A DNA stretch of 11,939 bases from assembly GCA_902478825.1 (NCBI GenBank), contig CABSMK010000042.1:1-11939 (forward strand), in the 5' to 3' direction. The first letter of the stretch is position 1. The number at the start of each line of letters is the position of its first letter. The notes beneath the pieces were generated by a model. It ran no database searches, had not been told where the DNA came from, and saw nothing but the letters and a program-made list of their open reading frames with translations. Shown piece after piece: positions 1 to 6,467 of the stretch. A program made the position numbers and the translations under genes. The stretch comes from an uncultured Collinsella sp. (GTDB taxonomy: Bacteria > Actinomycetota > Coriobacteriia > Coriobacteriales > Coriobacteriaceae).

Positions 1-22
1 GTCAGATGTGTATAAGAGACAG
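1..22 (+). other. Nextera (Tn5 mosaic-end) sequencing adapter, left end
   Basis: Positions 4-22 are exactly the 19-base Tn5 mosaic end AGATGTGTATAAGAGACAG used in Nextera tagmentation libraries. The preceding GTC matches the last bases of the Read 1 adapter. This is not genomic sequence. On the minus strand it adds the false residues LSLIHI and a stop to the PstS-like frame. On the plus strand it opens a false frame beginning MYKRQ. Confidence 0.97.
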
Positions 23-460
23 GTTGATGACCTGAATCCTCAGGTCCTCGCCACCGACCTCTTTCCAATTGGTAATCTTGCCGGCGTAGATATCGCGGAG
101 CTGCTCGGTCGAGAGGTTATCGACGGGGTTGTCGTCGTTCACGATGACCGCAATACCGTCGTGGGCAATGACGATGGGAGTCAGGCCCAGATCCTGTTCG
201 TCGGCATTGAGTCCACGGGAGGAGCTGGCGATATCGGCCGTGCCGGCGCTGACGGCCTCGATCCCAGCGGAAGAACCCAAACCGGAAACGAGCACGTCGA
301 TGCCGGTCTCCTCCTTAAAGCCCTCGGCCGCAATCTCGGCGATAGGAAGGCAGGTCGTGGAGCCGGCCACGGTAATGGAAGAGCTAGAAGATCCCGAAGA
401 ACAGGCGCACAGCGTAAGCGTAAGCACAGCGGCGCTCAGGACCGATACGATCTTTCTCAT
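23..460 (-). CDS. pstS: PstS-like phosphate ABC transporter substrate-binding lipoprotein (3' end missing)
   Basis: The genuine part codes for 146 residues; the frame then runs into adapter. By family, PstS proteins are exported lipoproteins that capture phosphate outside the membrane for a PstCAB importer. Residues 1-20 form a lipoprotein signal peptide: a basic start (MRK), a hydrophobic stretch, and lipobox LCAC with Cys20 as the predicted lipidated residue, followed by a Ser-rich linker. The mature domain opens with VAGSTTCLPIAE, the phosphate-binding GST region, then GLGSSAGIEAVSAGTADIASSSR and DIYAGKITNW, all typical of PstS-like type 2 periplasmic-binding folds. The start ATG overlaps the pgeF stop in an ATGA, with no clear Shine-Dalgarno, which suggests translational coupling. 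The expected partners pstC, pstA and pstB would lie beyond the cut end. A binding protein for another oxyanion is possible, but the motifs favour phosphate. Confidence 0.87.
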
Positions 461-1257
461 AGCATCACGCCGATCGCAGCATGGCGCCCACAGGTGCCGT
501 CCTCGTTACGGTAGGAATAAAAGCGGTCGTTCTGACGCACGGTCGAAAGCTGGGTATCCACGATATTATCCGCGTCGACACCGACATCTACCAGCGCCTC
601 GCGAATGGCAGCGGAAAGATCAAGCATGCGAGAGGTATTCGCATCGATGCAAGAGAACTCGGCGGCAAAGCGATCCATGAGTTCCTGGGATACCTCATAT
701 TCGTCACCCAAGATATGGGGGCCGATATAGGCGGAAACGTCGCTCGCATCGCAACCGGCAGCATCGCAAAGCGCCTGGCACGCCTTGGCGGAAATACGTG
801 CAATCGTGCCCTTCCAACCGGAGTGCACCACGGCAAATCCGCCAGGGGCCACCAGCACCACGGGAACGCAGTCGGCAAAGCAGAGCAGCACGGGCACGTT
901 ATGCGCCGTGCAGACGATGGCGTCACAGCCCTTGGCAATCTGCTCGCGAACGTCCTCAAGGTCATCGGCGCCGTTCGAGGTCACCGCAACGATATGATCA
1001 CCATGGACCTGATTGGGAACGAGCAGGTTGTGCTCGCACTCGGCGGCACCCATAGCCTCGAGCGCACGACGACGATTTTCTTGAACAGCAAAGGGGTCAT
1101 CGCCAACATGCGAGCCCAAGTTGAGTGAGGAGTACGCATCTTCGGAAACGCCACCGGCGCGCTCGGTGAAGGCAAAGCGAACATCGGATGTCGCGCCCTC
1201 CACCAACGTAACTCCATCATGGTCGACACGCGAAACTTTGTCCGCACGTGCTGCCAT
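457..1257 (-). CDS. pgeF: Peptidoglycan editing factor PgeF / YfiH, multicopper polyphenol oxidase (laccase) family
   Basis: A 266-residue protein of the YfiH/DUF152 family. E. coli PgeF keeps muropeptides correct by removing wrongly built UDP-MurNAc precursors that carry L-Ser in place of L-Ala; family members bind a metal through two His and one Cys. These are visible here as His85 (NQVHG), Cys130 (FADCVPV) and His145 (VVHSGWKG). Other family blocks are FTERAGGVSEDAYSSLNLG near the N-terminus, IGPHILGDEYEV, and a C-terminal FYSYR followed by GRHAAIG. I chose the ATG at 1257 because AGGAGG lies 7 bases upstream; an in-frame GTG at 1278 would put that site inside the gene. It follows the ftsZ terminator, so it probably has its own promoter, and its stop overlaps the next start. 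A pgeF/ylmD gene just after ftsZ is common in Gram-positive dcw clusters. Confidence 0.93.
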   Translation of the reverse strand: MAARADKVSRVDHDGVTLVEGATSDVRFAFTERAGGVSEDAYSSLNLGSHVGDDPFAVQENRRRALEAMGAAECEHNLLVPNQVHGDHIVAVTSNGADDLEDVREQIAKGCDAIVCTAHNVPVLLCFADCVPVVLVAPGGFAVVHSGWKGTIARISAKACQALCDAAGCDASDVSAYIGPHILGDEYEVSQELMDRFAAEFSCIDANTSRMLDLSAAIREALVDVGVDADNIVDTQLSTVRQNDRFYSYRNEDGTCGRHAAIGVML

Positions 1258-1264
1258 ACTAAAG

Positions 1265-1270
1265 CCTCCT
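1265..1270 (-). promoter_or_regulatory. Ribosome binding site of pgeF
   Basis: The minus strand reads AGGAGG, a full-strength Shine-Dalgarno, 7 bases before the ATG at 1257. It decides the start in favour of this ATG over the GTG at 1278. Confidence 0.85.
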
Positions 1271-1309
1271 AATAACACAAGTACCGCGGCATCGCCGCTA
1301 CAGCCCGCG

Positions 1310-1337
1310 TTTATACGGCTGTCATACTTCTCAAAAA
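1310..1337 (-). promoter_or_regulatory. Possible promoter of the pgeF-pstS unit
   Basis: A TATAAA hexamer (minus strand, 1315-1310) sits about 50 bases before the pgeF start. A poor -35 match, TTTTTG (1337-1332), lies 16 bases upstream of it. Some promoter is expected here because an intrinsic terminator separates pgeF from ftsZ, but the -35 match is weak and another site in 1258-1412 is possible. Confidence 0.25.
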
Positions 1338-1412
1338 GGATACCTGCTGCGCTGGAGGCAATCGTAAAGGGAACGTAAAGAGATTGGAGGTTCTAGTTTA
1401 CAAAGTCGAAGT

Positions 1413-1441
1413 AAAAAGGGCGCGTCCATACGGACACGCCC
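1413..1441 (-). terminator. Rho-independent terminator after ftsZ
   Basis: On the minus strand GGGCGTGTCC and GGACGCGCCC form a 10-pair stem with one G-U pair and a four-base loop (GTAT), followed directly by TTTTT. It lies 27 bases past the ftsZ stop. The U-tract is on the minus-strand side, so it ends the ftsZ transcript and isolates it from pgeF. Confidence 0.9.
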
Positions 1442-1467
1442 CTGTGCACAACAATGCAAAGAACGAC

Positions 1468-2622
1468 TTAGAAGCTACCGCGCTTCAGGAAGTCGGGAAG
1501 CTCGAACTGATCGTTGCCGAAGTTAGGAAGCTCGGTGCCACCGACGTTGCGGGTCGGAGCGGCCTGAGCCGGGCTCGTGGCAGGAGCGGTGCGCTGCGGC
1601 TCAGCGGAGGCAGCGGCCTTGCTCTGAGACTGCTGAGCAGCAAAGAGCTCGTCCTGACGGTTGACGTTGGAGTCGGAGAAGCCCGTAGCGATGACGGTGA
1701 TACGCACCTGATCGCCCAGGGACTCGTCGACAACGGTACCGAAGATGATGTTGGCCTCGGGGTCGACGGCGTTGGCGACAACGTCGGCGGCGTCGCTGAT
1801 CTCCTGGATGCCCAGGTCCTTGGAACCGGCGATGGAGAGCAGCACGCGCGTGGCGCCATCGATGGAGCTCTCGAGCAGCGGGCTGGAGATGGCCTGCTGG
1901 GCAGCGTCGACGGCACGGGTGTCCCCAGAAGAGGTACCGATACCCATCATGGCGGTACCGGCCTGCTTCATGATGGTCTTAACATCGGCGAAGTCCAGGT
2001 TGATGATACCGGGGACGGTGATGAGGTCGGTGATGCCCTGGGTGCCCTGGGAAAGGACGCCATCGGCAATCGCGAAGGCCTCGAGCATGGTGGTCTTCTT
2101 CTCGGCGATGTCGAGCAGCTTATCGTTAGGGATGACGATCATGGTGTCGACGCAATCGGAGAGGGTCTTAATGCCCTCCTCGGCGCTCTTCTTGCGCTTG
2201 CGGCCCTCGAAGGTGAAGGGCTTGGTCACGACGGCGACGGTCAGCGCACCGACCTCGTTCATCGCGATATCGGCAACGATGGGAGCAGCGCCGGTACCGG
2301 TGCCACCGCCCTCGCCGCAGGTGATGAACACCATGTCGGCGCCAGCGAGCGCCTCGGCAATGTCGTCGCGGGACTCATCGGCAGCCTTGCGGCCAACCTC
2401 GGGGTTGGCGCCGGCGCCCAGGCCGCGGGTAAGGTCGGTGCCGATGTGCACCTTGATATCGGCATCAGAGATCGCGAGTGCCTGAGCATCGGTGTTGATG
2501 GCAACAAACTCGACGCCGCGGATGCCCTCTTCGATCATTCGATTGACCGCGTTGGTACCGCCGCCGCCGACGCCGACCACCTTTATGACGGCAAGGTAGT
2601 TGTTGATCTCTGTCTCGTGCAT
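1468..2622 (-). CDS. ftsZ: Cell division protein FtsZ
   Basis: A 384-residue tubulin-like GTPase that polymerises into the Z-ring at midcell and recruits the divisome. The N-terminal domain has GGGGTNAVNRM (residues 19-29), NTDAQAL, and the tubulin signature GEGGGTGTGAAP (103-114). The Glu in place of the usual Met of GMGGGTGTG is the form found in actinobacterial FtsZ. The catalytic T7 loop is NLDFADVK (208-215). A variable Gln/Ser/Ala/Pro-rich linker covers about 320-365. The conserved C-terminal peptide is ELPDFLKR, which in the family binds FtsZ partners such as SepF, FtsA or FtsW. I chose the ATG at 2622 because GGAGG lies 6 bases upstream; an ATG at 2652 would extend it by ten residues but would lie upstream of that site. 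It stands apart from ftsQ by 199 bases and is followed by a terminator. Confidence 0.98.
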   Translation of the reverse strand: MHETEINNYLAVIKVVGVGGGGTNAVNRMIEEGIRGVEFVAINTDAQALAISDADIKVHIGTDLTRGLGAGANPEVGRKAADESRDDIAEALAGADMVFITCGEGGGTGTGAAPIVADIAMNEVGALTVAVVTKPFTFEGRKRKKSAEEGIKTLSDCVDTMIVIPNDKLLDIAEKKTTMLEAFAIADGVLSQGTQGITDLITVPGIINLDFADVKTIMKQAGTAMMGIGTSSGDTRAVDAAQQAISSPLLESSIDGATRVLLSIAGSKDLGIQEISDAADVVANAVDPEANIIFGTVVDESLGDQVRITVIATGFSDSNVNRQDELFAAQQSQSKAAASAEPQRTAPATSPAQAAPTRNVGGTELPNFGNDQFELPDFLKRGSF

Positions 2623-2628
2623 GTCGGT

Positions 2629-2633
2629 CCTCC
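2629..2633 (-). promoter_or_regulatory. Ribosome binding site of ftsZ
   Basis: The minus strand reads CGGAGGACCGACATG, placing GGAGG 6 bases before the ATG at 2622. This supports the shorter start over the ATG at 2652. Confidence 0.8.
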
Positions 2634-2743
2634 GAACAAAGGTTATAGCCATAGCATGGGTCGACCCCTGCGCACATTAACCTTCAGGTTGAAAGTAAAT
2701 GCAAAGGTAAACCGTATTATGTTTGCACATTATGAACGTATCA

Positions 2744-2757
2744 GTCAAATAATTGAC
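2744..2757. repeat. Inverted repeat in the ftsZ upstream region, possible operator
   Basis: GTCAAATAATTGAC is a 14-base near-palindrome: GTCAA and TTGAC arms around ATAA, with only one mismatched pair. It lies about 120 bases before the ftsZ start, in the AT-rich 2623-2821 gap. Its minus-strand half gives TTGACT, a good -35 element. CATAAT hexamers follow at 2734-2729 and 2721-2716, but their spacings (8 and 21 bases) are not standard, so I do not call a promoter. A role as protein-binding site is inference. Confidence 0.35.
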
Positions 2758-2821
2758 CGTGAAAACCAAACAAACCAGATAAACGTCGTGGTATGGCCCC
2801 TCAACAAAGCATCAACCAGCG

Positions 2822-4078
2822 CTACGAGGTCGGAGCATTCCTAAATGTGTAGTTGCCCGGAGAGCGCACATTAATATACGTTACGCCCTCTACCTGCGAA
2901 AGCAGCTTGGTGACTACGCGTTCCTTCTTGGCGATATCGTCCGAATCGCCCAGCGACACCTCAATGCCGTTATTGAGATTTGCCGAGATGGCTTCGACCG
3001 AAGGCGTGGAAATATCCTTGACTTGTCCCAAGAACTCGCTCGAAAAACCACGCACATAATCCAAGCCAGCCTTAACGGCCTTGGAGCTCACCGCCTGGCC
3101 GGAAACCGGAGCGACATCCGCCGAGACATCGGTCAACAACACCGCGCCATAGTGCTTAGCGAGCGCCAGCGCGGCATCAATGCCGGTCAGGGTATTTGAG
3201 CCCTGCCCCGTCGTGATGACGTTGCCCTGGTCATCCACTTCGACCGACGTCGACAGCGGGGCGATCCAGGTGTCATCATCCCCGATGGCCCAGGCAAGGT
3301 CATCGGAGCTGATATAGGCAATTGCGATGACCTTGCGCTCCATCGGCGTAATGATGAGCGTATGCGGGAACTGACGCTGGACATCCACGCCCGAGACCCA
3401 CGGGTTCTGCTTGAGGTCCTCGGTAATCTGGTCGGGATCGACGTTAAAAAGCGACGTTCCCTCGGGCAAATCGATCAGCTGGATAGCATCGTGCTTCGTC
3501 ACATGCTCGCTGCCTTGAATCTGAATATCAGTGGCGGTAAACAATCCAGAGTTAATCACCACGATAGCAACGACGACGAGCACGGCCAAGACGGCCAGAA
3601 CGCCGCCCACGATTTTGCCTTTGCCTGTAACGGCAGAAGCGGCGTCTGATGTTTTATTTGCCATCGCCCTAAGTGAAGACAACGGGTTGACGCCTTTTTT
3701 ACCCGAAGGCTTCTTGGCGGTAGCCGGCACCGATGTCAGCGAGCGCGGTTTCGATGCGCCCAGCGTGCGACTCGGACGCGCCGCCTTAGTTCCTGTCGAG
3801 GGCTTAGGAGTTGCCATAGGACGGGCAGGCTTGGCGCCCATAACAGGCTTTGACGTCACCGAGGGACGCGAGGACTTTTTTGCGGCCGGACGATTACCGA
3901 GCTGCGAGCCGACAACCGGACGACTGGTCTGTCGAGCATGCCCGACAGACTTAGAGTGCGCGACGGTATTGCGTTGAGGTTTGGCAGGCGCGCCGGAACG
4001 CCCTCCGGCGCGGCGGAAGGTGGGTTTCGATGCTCTAGAAGCCGAGGAATTTAACTTCCGGTCTGAGCTCGATGCCAT
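2822..4078 (-). CDS. ftsQ: Cell division protein FtsQ/DivIB with long basic N-terminal tail
   Basis: A 418-residue single-pass divisome scaffold; FtsQ-family proteins join FtsB and FtsL and regulate septal synthesis. Residues 1-155 form an unusually long cytoplasmic tail rich in Ser, Ala, Pro, Lys and Arg, with nine Lys-Pro or Arg-Pro pairs between residues 53 and 111. One membrane helix covers about 157-176 (LAVLAVLVVVAIVV). A POTRA domain follows (about 180-249): DIQIQGSEHV, SLFNVDPDQI, NPWVSGVDVQRQFPHTL and ITPMERK are typical. The C-terminal beta domain ends near INVRSPGNYTFR. The start overlaps the murB coding end by 44 bases, and GAGGGAGG lies 3 bases upstream of the ATG on the minus strand (its first GAGG is 7 bases away). 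The identity is secure from the helix-POTRA order and the position between murB and ftsZ. Confidence 0.93.
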   Translation of the reverse strand: MASSSDRKLNSSASRASKPTFRRAGGRSGAPAKPQRNTVAHSKSVGHARQTSRPVVGSQLGNRPAAKKSSRPSVTSKPVMGAKPARPMATPKPSTGTKAARPSRTLGASKPRSLTSVPATAKKPSGKKGVNPLSSLRAMANKTSDAASAVTGKGKIVGGVLAVLAVLVVVAIVVINSGLFTATDIQIQGSEHVTKHDAIQLIDLPEGTSLFNVDPDQITEDLKQNPWVSGVDVQRQFPHTLIITPMERKVIAIAYISSDDLAWAIGDDDTWIAPLSTSVEVDDQGNVITTGQGSNTLTGIDAALALAKHYGAVLLTDVSADVAPVSGQAVSSKAVKAGLDYVRGFSSEFLGQVKDISTPSVEAISANLNNGIEVSLGDSDDIAKKERVVTKLLSQVEGVTYINVRSPGNYTFRNAPTS

Positions 4079-4946
4079 ACGCCTCCCTCACCTTTCCGTG
4101 CACATGTCTGATAACCGCGGCAACGTCATCGGCCGAGGCAGTTCCGTTATTAACGATAAAATTAGCGTGAACGGGCGAAACTTCCGCGCCGCCAATCGAA
4201 AAACCCTTTAATCCACAATCCTCGATAAGCTTGCCCACGCTCGCATCGGGCGGGTTGCGAAAGACCGACCCGCAGGATGCGCGACCCATGGGCTGTGTAC
4301 GCTTGCGCCTCGTCAGGTACCGCTCCATGCGCTCGCGAATGTCGGCCTTGGGCGCCGGTTTAAGCTTGAGCACGCACTCGAGGATGATCTCATTGCGGGG
4401 AAGGCTACATTCGCGGTAGCCCCAAGTGATCTCGGACCCCGCATAATGCTTGATACCGGATGCCGGGTCAAACGTTACGACATCCTCGACCAGCGAGCCA
4501 ATCCACTCGGTCCGTGTGCCAGCATTCATAGATATCGCACCGCCGACCGAGCCAGGGATGCCAACGGCAAACTCAAGGCCCGAGAGGCTACGCGACAGGG
4601 CATCGTTGACCAGGCGCGCAAACATCACGCCCGCACCGACCGTCAGCGTACAACCGTCATCGGCAACAACCGTGCGCTGAAACTCACGTCCGAGCGAAAT
4701 GACGGCACCGCGATAACCGCCATCGGCAACCAGCAGATTGGAGCCCTTGCCGATGATGACCCACGGCACCTGCTCGCGATCGAGCACCGCCACGGCGCGG
4801 CGGAGGGCATGATAGCTATGGCACGTCACAAAGAGGTCGGCCTTGCCGCCGATACGATAGCTCGTATGACGCGCAAGGCGCTCGTCCTCGATCACATCCG
4901 TGTCGATCATGCCCGAGAGCGCCATGACGGCGTTAAACAGACCCAT
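4035..4946 (-). CDS. murB: UDP-N-acetylenolpyruvoylglucosamine reductase MurB (type II)
   Basis: A 303-residue cytoplasmic FAD enzyme that reduces UDP-GlcNAc-enolpyruvate to UDP-MurNAc with NADPH. The FAD domain shows HTSYRIGGKADLF (27-39), GKGSNLLVADGGYRG (66-80) and GLEFAVGIPGSVGGAISMNAG (123-143). The substrate domain has GYRE (Arg178), then MGRASCGSVFRNP with the expected proton-donor Ser227, and GGAEVSPVHANFIVN. Glu297 in LRPEVKFLG matches the second catalytic residue. Length and the lack of a type I insertion make it type II. It starts 5 bases after the murC stop without a convincing Shine-Dalgarno, so translation may be coupled to murC; Met8 or Met13 are alternative starts. Its 3' end overlaps ftsQ by 44 bases. 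Placement of murB inside the dcw cluster between murC and ftsQ occurs in several bacterial groups. Confidence 0.97.
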   Translation of the reverse strand: MGLFNAVMALSGMIDTDVIEDERLARHTSYRIGGKADLFVTCHSYHALRRAVAVLDREQVPWVIIGKGSNLLVADGGYRGAVISLGREFQRTVVADDGCTLTVGAGVMFARLVNDALSRSLSGLEFAVGIPGSVGGAISMNAGTRTEWIGSLVEDVVTFDPASGIKHYAGSEITWGYRECSLPRNEIILECVLKLKPAPKADIRERMERYLTRRKRTQPMGRASCGSVFRNPPDASVGKLIEDCGLKGFSIGGAEVSPVHANFIVNNGTASADDVAAVIRHVHGKVREAYGIELRPEVKFLGF

Positions 4947-4951
4947 TAGAC

Positions 4952-6370
4952 TTAAGCGTCTTTCTTGGCAGTCAGATACTCGATAAACTCGGGACCGACG
5001 GTCGTAACGTCACCGGCACCCATTGTGAGCAGCAAGTCGCCCTCGCCCACCATCTGCTCGAGCTCCTGATTGAGCTCAAGACGGCTGGAGCAGTACACGA
5101 CCTCCTTGCCAGGATGCTTGGCGCGCACGGTATCGGCGAGCATCTTAGAGGTGACACCCGGAATGGGCATCTCGCCAGCCGAGAACACATCAATCAGCAG
5201 CAGTTTATCGGCATTGGCAAATGCATCGGCAAAGTCGTCGCACAGGGCCTGCAGGCGCGAATAGCGATGCGGCTGGAACACGACGTCGACGTGCTTGTAG
5301 CCCAGCGACGAAGCGGCAGCAAGCGTCGCCTTGATCTCGGTGGGGTGATGGCCGTAATCATCGACCACGGTGATGCCATCGATATCGCCCACGTGGGTAA
5401 AGCGACGGCGGACGCCCTCAAAACTCGAGAGCGCCTTGGCGGCGGCGTCGATGTCAAGGCCCAGGACATGGGCGACGGTGAGCACCGCCGTGGCGTTGAG
5501 CATGTTGTGGCGACCGGGATTGCTCTTGATCTCCACAGCGTGCTCAGTGCCGTCCTCAAAGCGAACGATAAAGTCGCTCTGGACGCCCTTGACATCCGGG
5601 TGCATGCAGACGATGTCGTTGCTCTCGGCAAAGCCGTAGGAAAGCACGTGACGGCCCGTCGACTTGGCGAGCTCGACCAGATGCGGGTCCTCACCGCAGA
5701 CGATGACGGTGCCGTCCTCGCCCACCAGGCTCATGAATTTGGCGAAAGTCGCCTCGATCTCCTCGATACCCGAGTAGTGATCGAGGTGGTCGGCCTCGAC
5801 GTTGGTCACGATGACCACGTTGGGGTTCAGGAACAGGAAGGAGCTGTCGGACTCGTCGGCCTCGGCGACAAAGTAGTCGCCCGAGCCGTTCTTGCCGTTC
5901 GTGTCATAGCCCTCGACGATGCCACCGATCAAGAAGCTCGGATCCAGACCCATGCGGTCGAGCATGGTGGCGCACATCGAAGACGTGGTGGTCTTGCCAT
6001 GCGTGCCGGCAACGGCGACGGTGGTGTAGCCGTGGCCCAAAGCAGAGAGCATCTTGGCACGGGGCCACACGGGAATACCAAGCTCGCGAGCGCGCACGAG
6101 TTCAGGGTTGGACTCCGGAATAGCGGTGGAGACAACAACCACGTCGGGCTTGACCTCGTCGATCGTGGCGGCCTCATGGCCCACATGCACCTTCACACCA
6201 GCGCGGGTAAGCTGGCGGATATAACGTGACGTCTTAAGGTCGGAGCCGGTAACGGCATAACCGCGCTCGTGAAGAACGAGGGCGATGCCGCTCATGCCGG
6301 CGCCGCCGATACCGATAAAGTGGGCGCTCTTAAACTCGGGCGCGGAGGTTGCAGTCTGGGAATCAGCCAT
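4952..6370 (-). CDS. murC: UDP-N-acetylmuramate--L-alanine ligase MurC
   Basis: A 472-residue Mur ligase that adds L-Ala to UDP-MurNAc with ATP, the first step of stem-peptide assembly in the cytoplasm. The N-terminal Rossmann domain has GIGGAGMSGIA (20-30). The central domain has the ATP loop GTHGKTTTSSM (122-132), AEADESDSSFL (169-179) and NVEADHLDHY (190-199). The C-terminal domain shows NPGRHNMLNA (284-293), RRRFTHVG, DDYGHHPTEI (337-346) and QPHRYSRL (366-373). All are diagnostic for MurC, not for MurD or MurF. I chose the ATG at 6370: AAGGAG (6382-6387) lies 11 bases upstream, slightly far. An in-frame GTG at 6397 adds nine residues but would place this site inside the gene. The 97-base gap to murG is the only sizeable one in the upstream operon, and I see no clear promoter in it. 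Confidence 0.97.
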   Translation of the reverse strand: MADSQTATSAPEFKSAHFIGIGGAGMSGIALVLHERGYAVTGSDLKTSRYIRQLTRAGVKVHVGHEAATIDEVKPDVVVVSTAIPESNPELVRARELGIPVWPRAKMLSALGHGYTTVAVAGTHGKTTTSSMCATMLDRMGLDPSFLIGGIVEGYDTNGKNGSGDYFVAEADESDSSFLFLNPNVVIVTNVEADHLDHYSGIEEIEATFAKFMSLVGEDGTVIVCGEDPHLVELAKSTGRHVLSYGFAESNDIVCMHPDVKGVQSDFIVRFEDGTEHAVEIKSNPGRHNMLNATAVLTVAHVLGLDIDAAAKALSSFEGVRRRFTHVGDIDGITVVDDYGHHPTEIKATLAAASSLGYKHVDVVFQPHRYSRLQALCDDFADAFANADKLLLIDVFSAGEMPIPGVTSKMLADTVRAKHPGKEVVYCSSRLELNQELEQMVGEGDLLLTMGAGDVTTVGPEFIEYLTAKKDA

Positions 6371-6467
6371 GTGCTCGTGTACTCCTTGCGTAAACACTGC
6401 CTGTAACCCGTTAACTGTACCGCACCTACCGCATCAGCGCGAGGGCGACCGACGATATCCCGTCTAA

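Noticed and set aside
1..22. Tn5 end as evidence of a natural transposon
   Set aside because: The mosaic end is an engineered sequence, the same at both contig tips with Read 1 adapter bases attached, and no transposase or target duplication is present.
8..514. Plus-strand frame starting MYKRQ
   Set aside because: Its first residues are translated adapter, and the rest is antisense to pstS and pgeF.
2701..2726. GCAAA ... TTTGC inverted arms upstream of ftsZ
   Set aside because: Five-base arms with a 16-base spacer are expected often by chance in an AT-rich gap.
1384..2844. 486-codon open frame on the plus strand opposite ftsZ
   Set aside because: It mirrors ftsZ codon structure in a GC-rich gene, has Gly/Asp/Val-rich low-information protein, no recognised domain, and crosses the terminator and intergenic gap. 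It is an antisense shadow.
5114..6229. 371-codon plus-strand frame opposite murC
   Set aside because: The protein is compositionally biased (Val, Gly, His, Asp) with no domain. It is a shadow of the murC codon pattern.
6371..6467. Possible promoter in the 97-base murG-murC gap
   Set aside because: I could not find a -10/-35 pair with normal spacing, nor a terminator stem. It is left as unexplained spacer.
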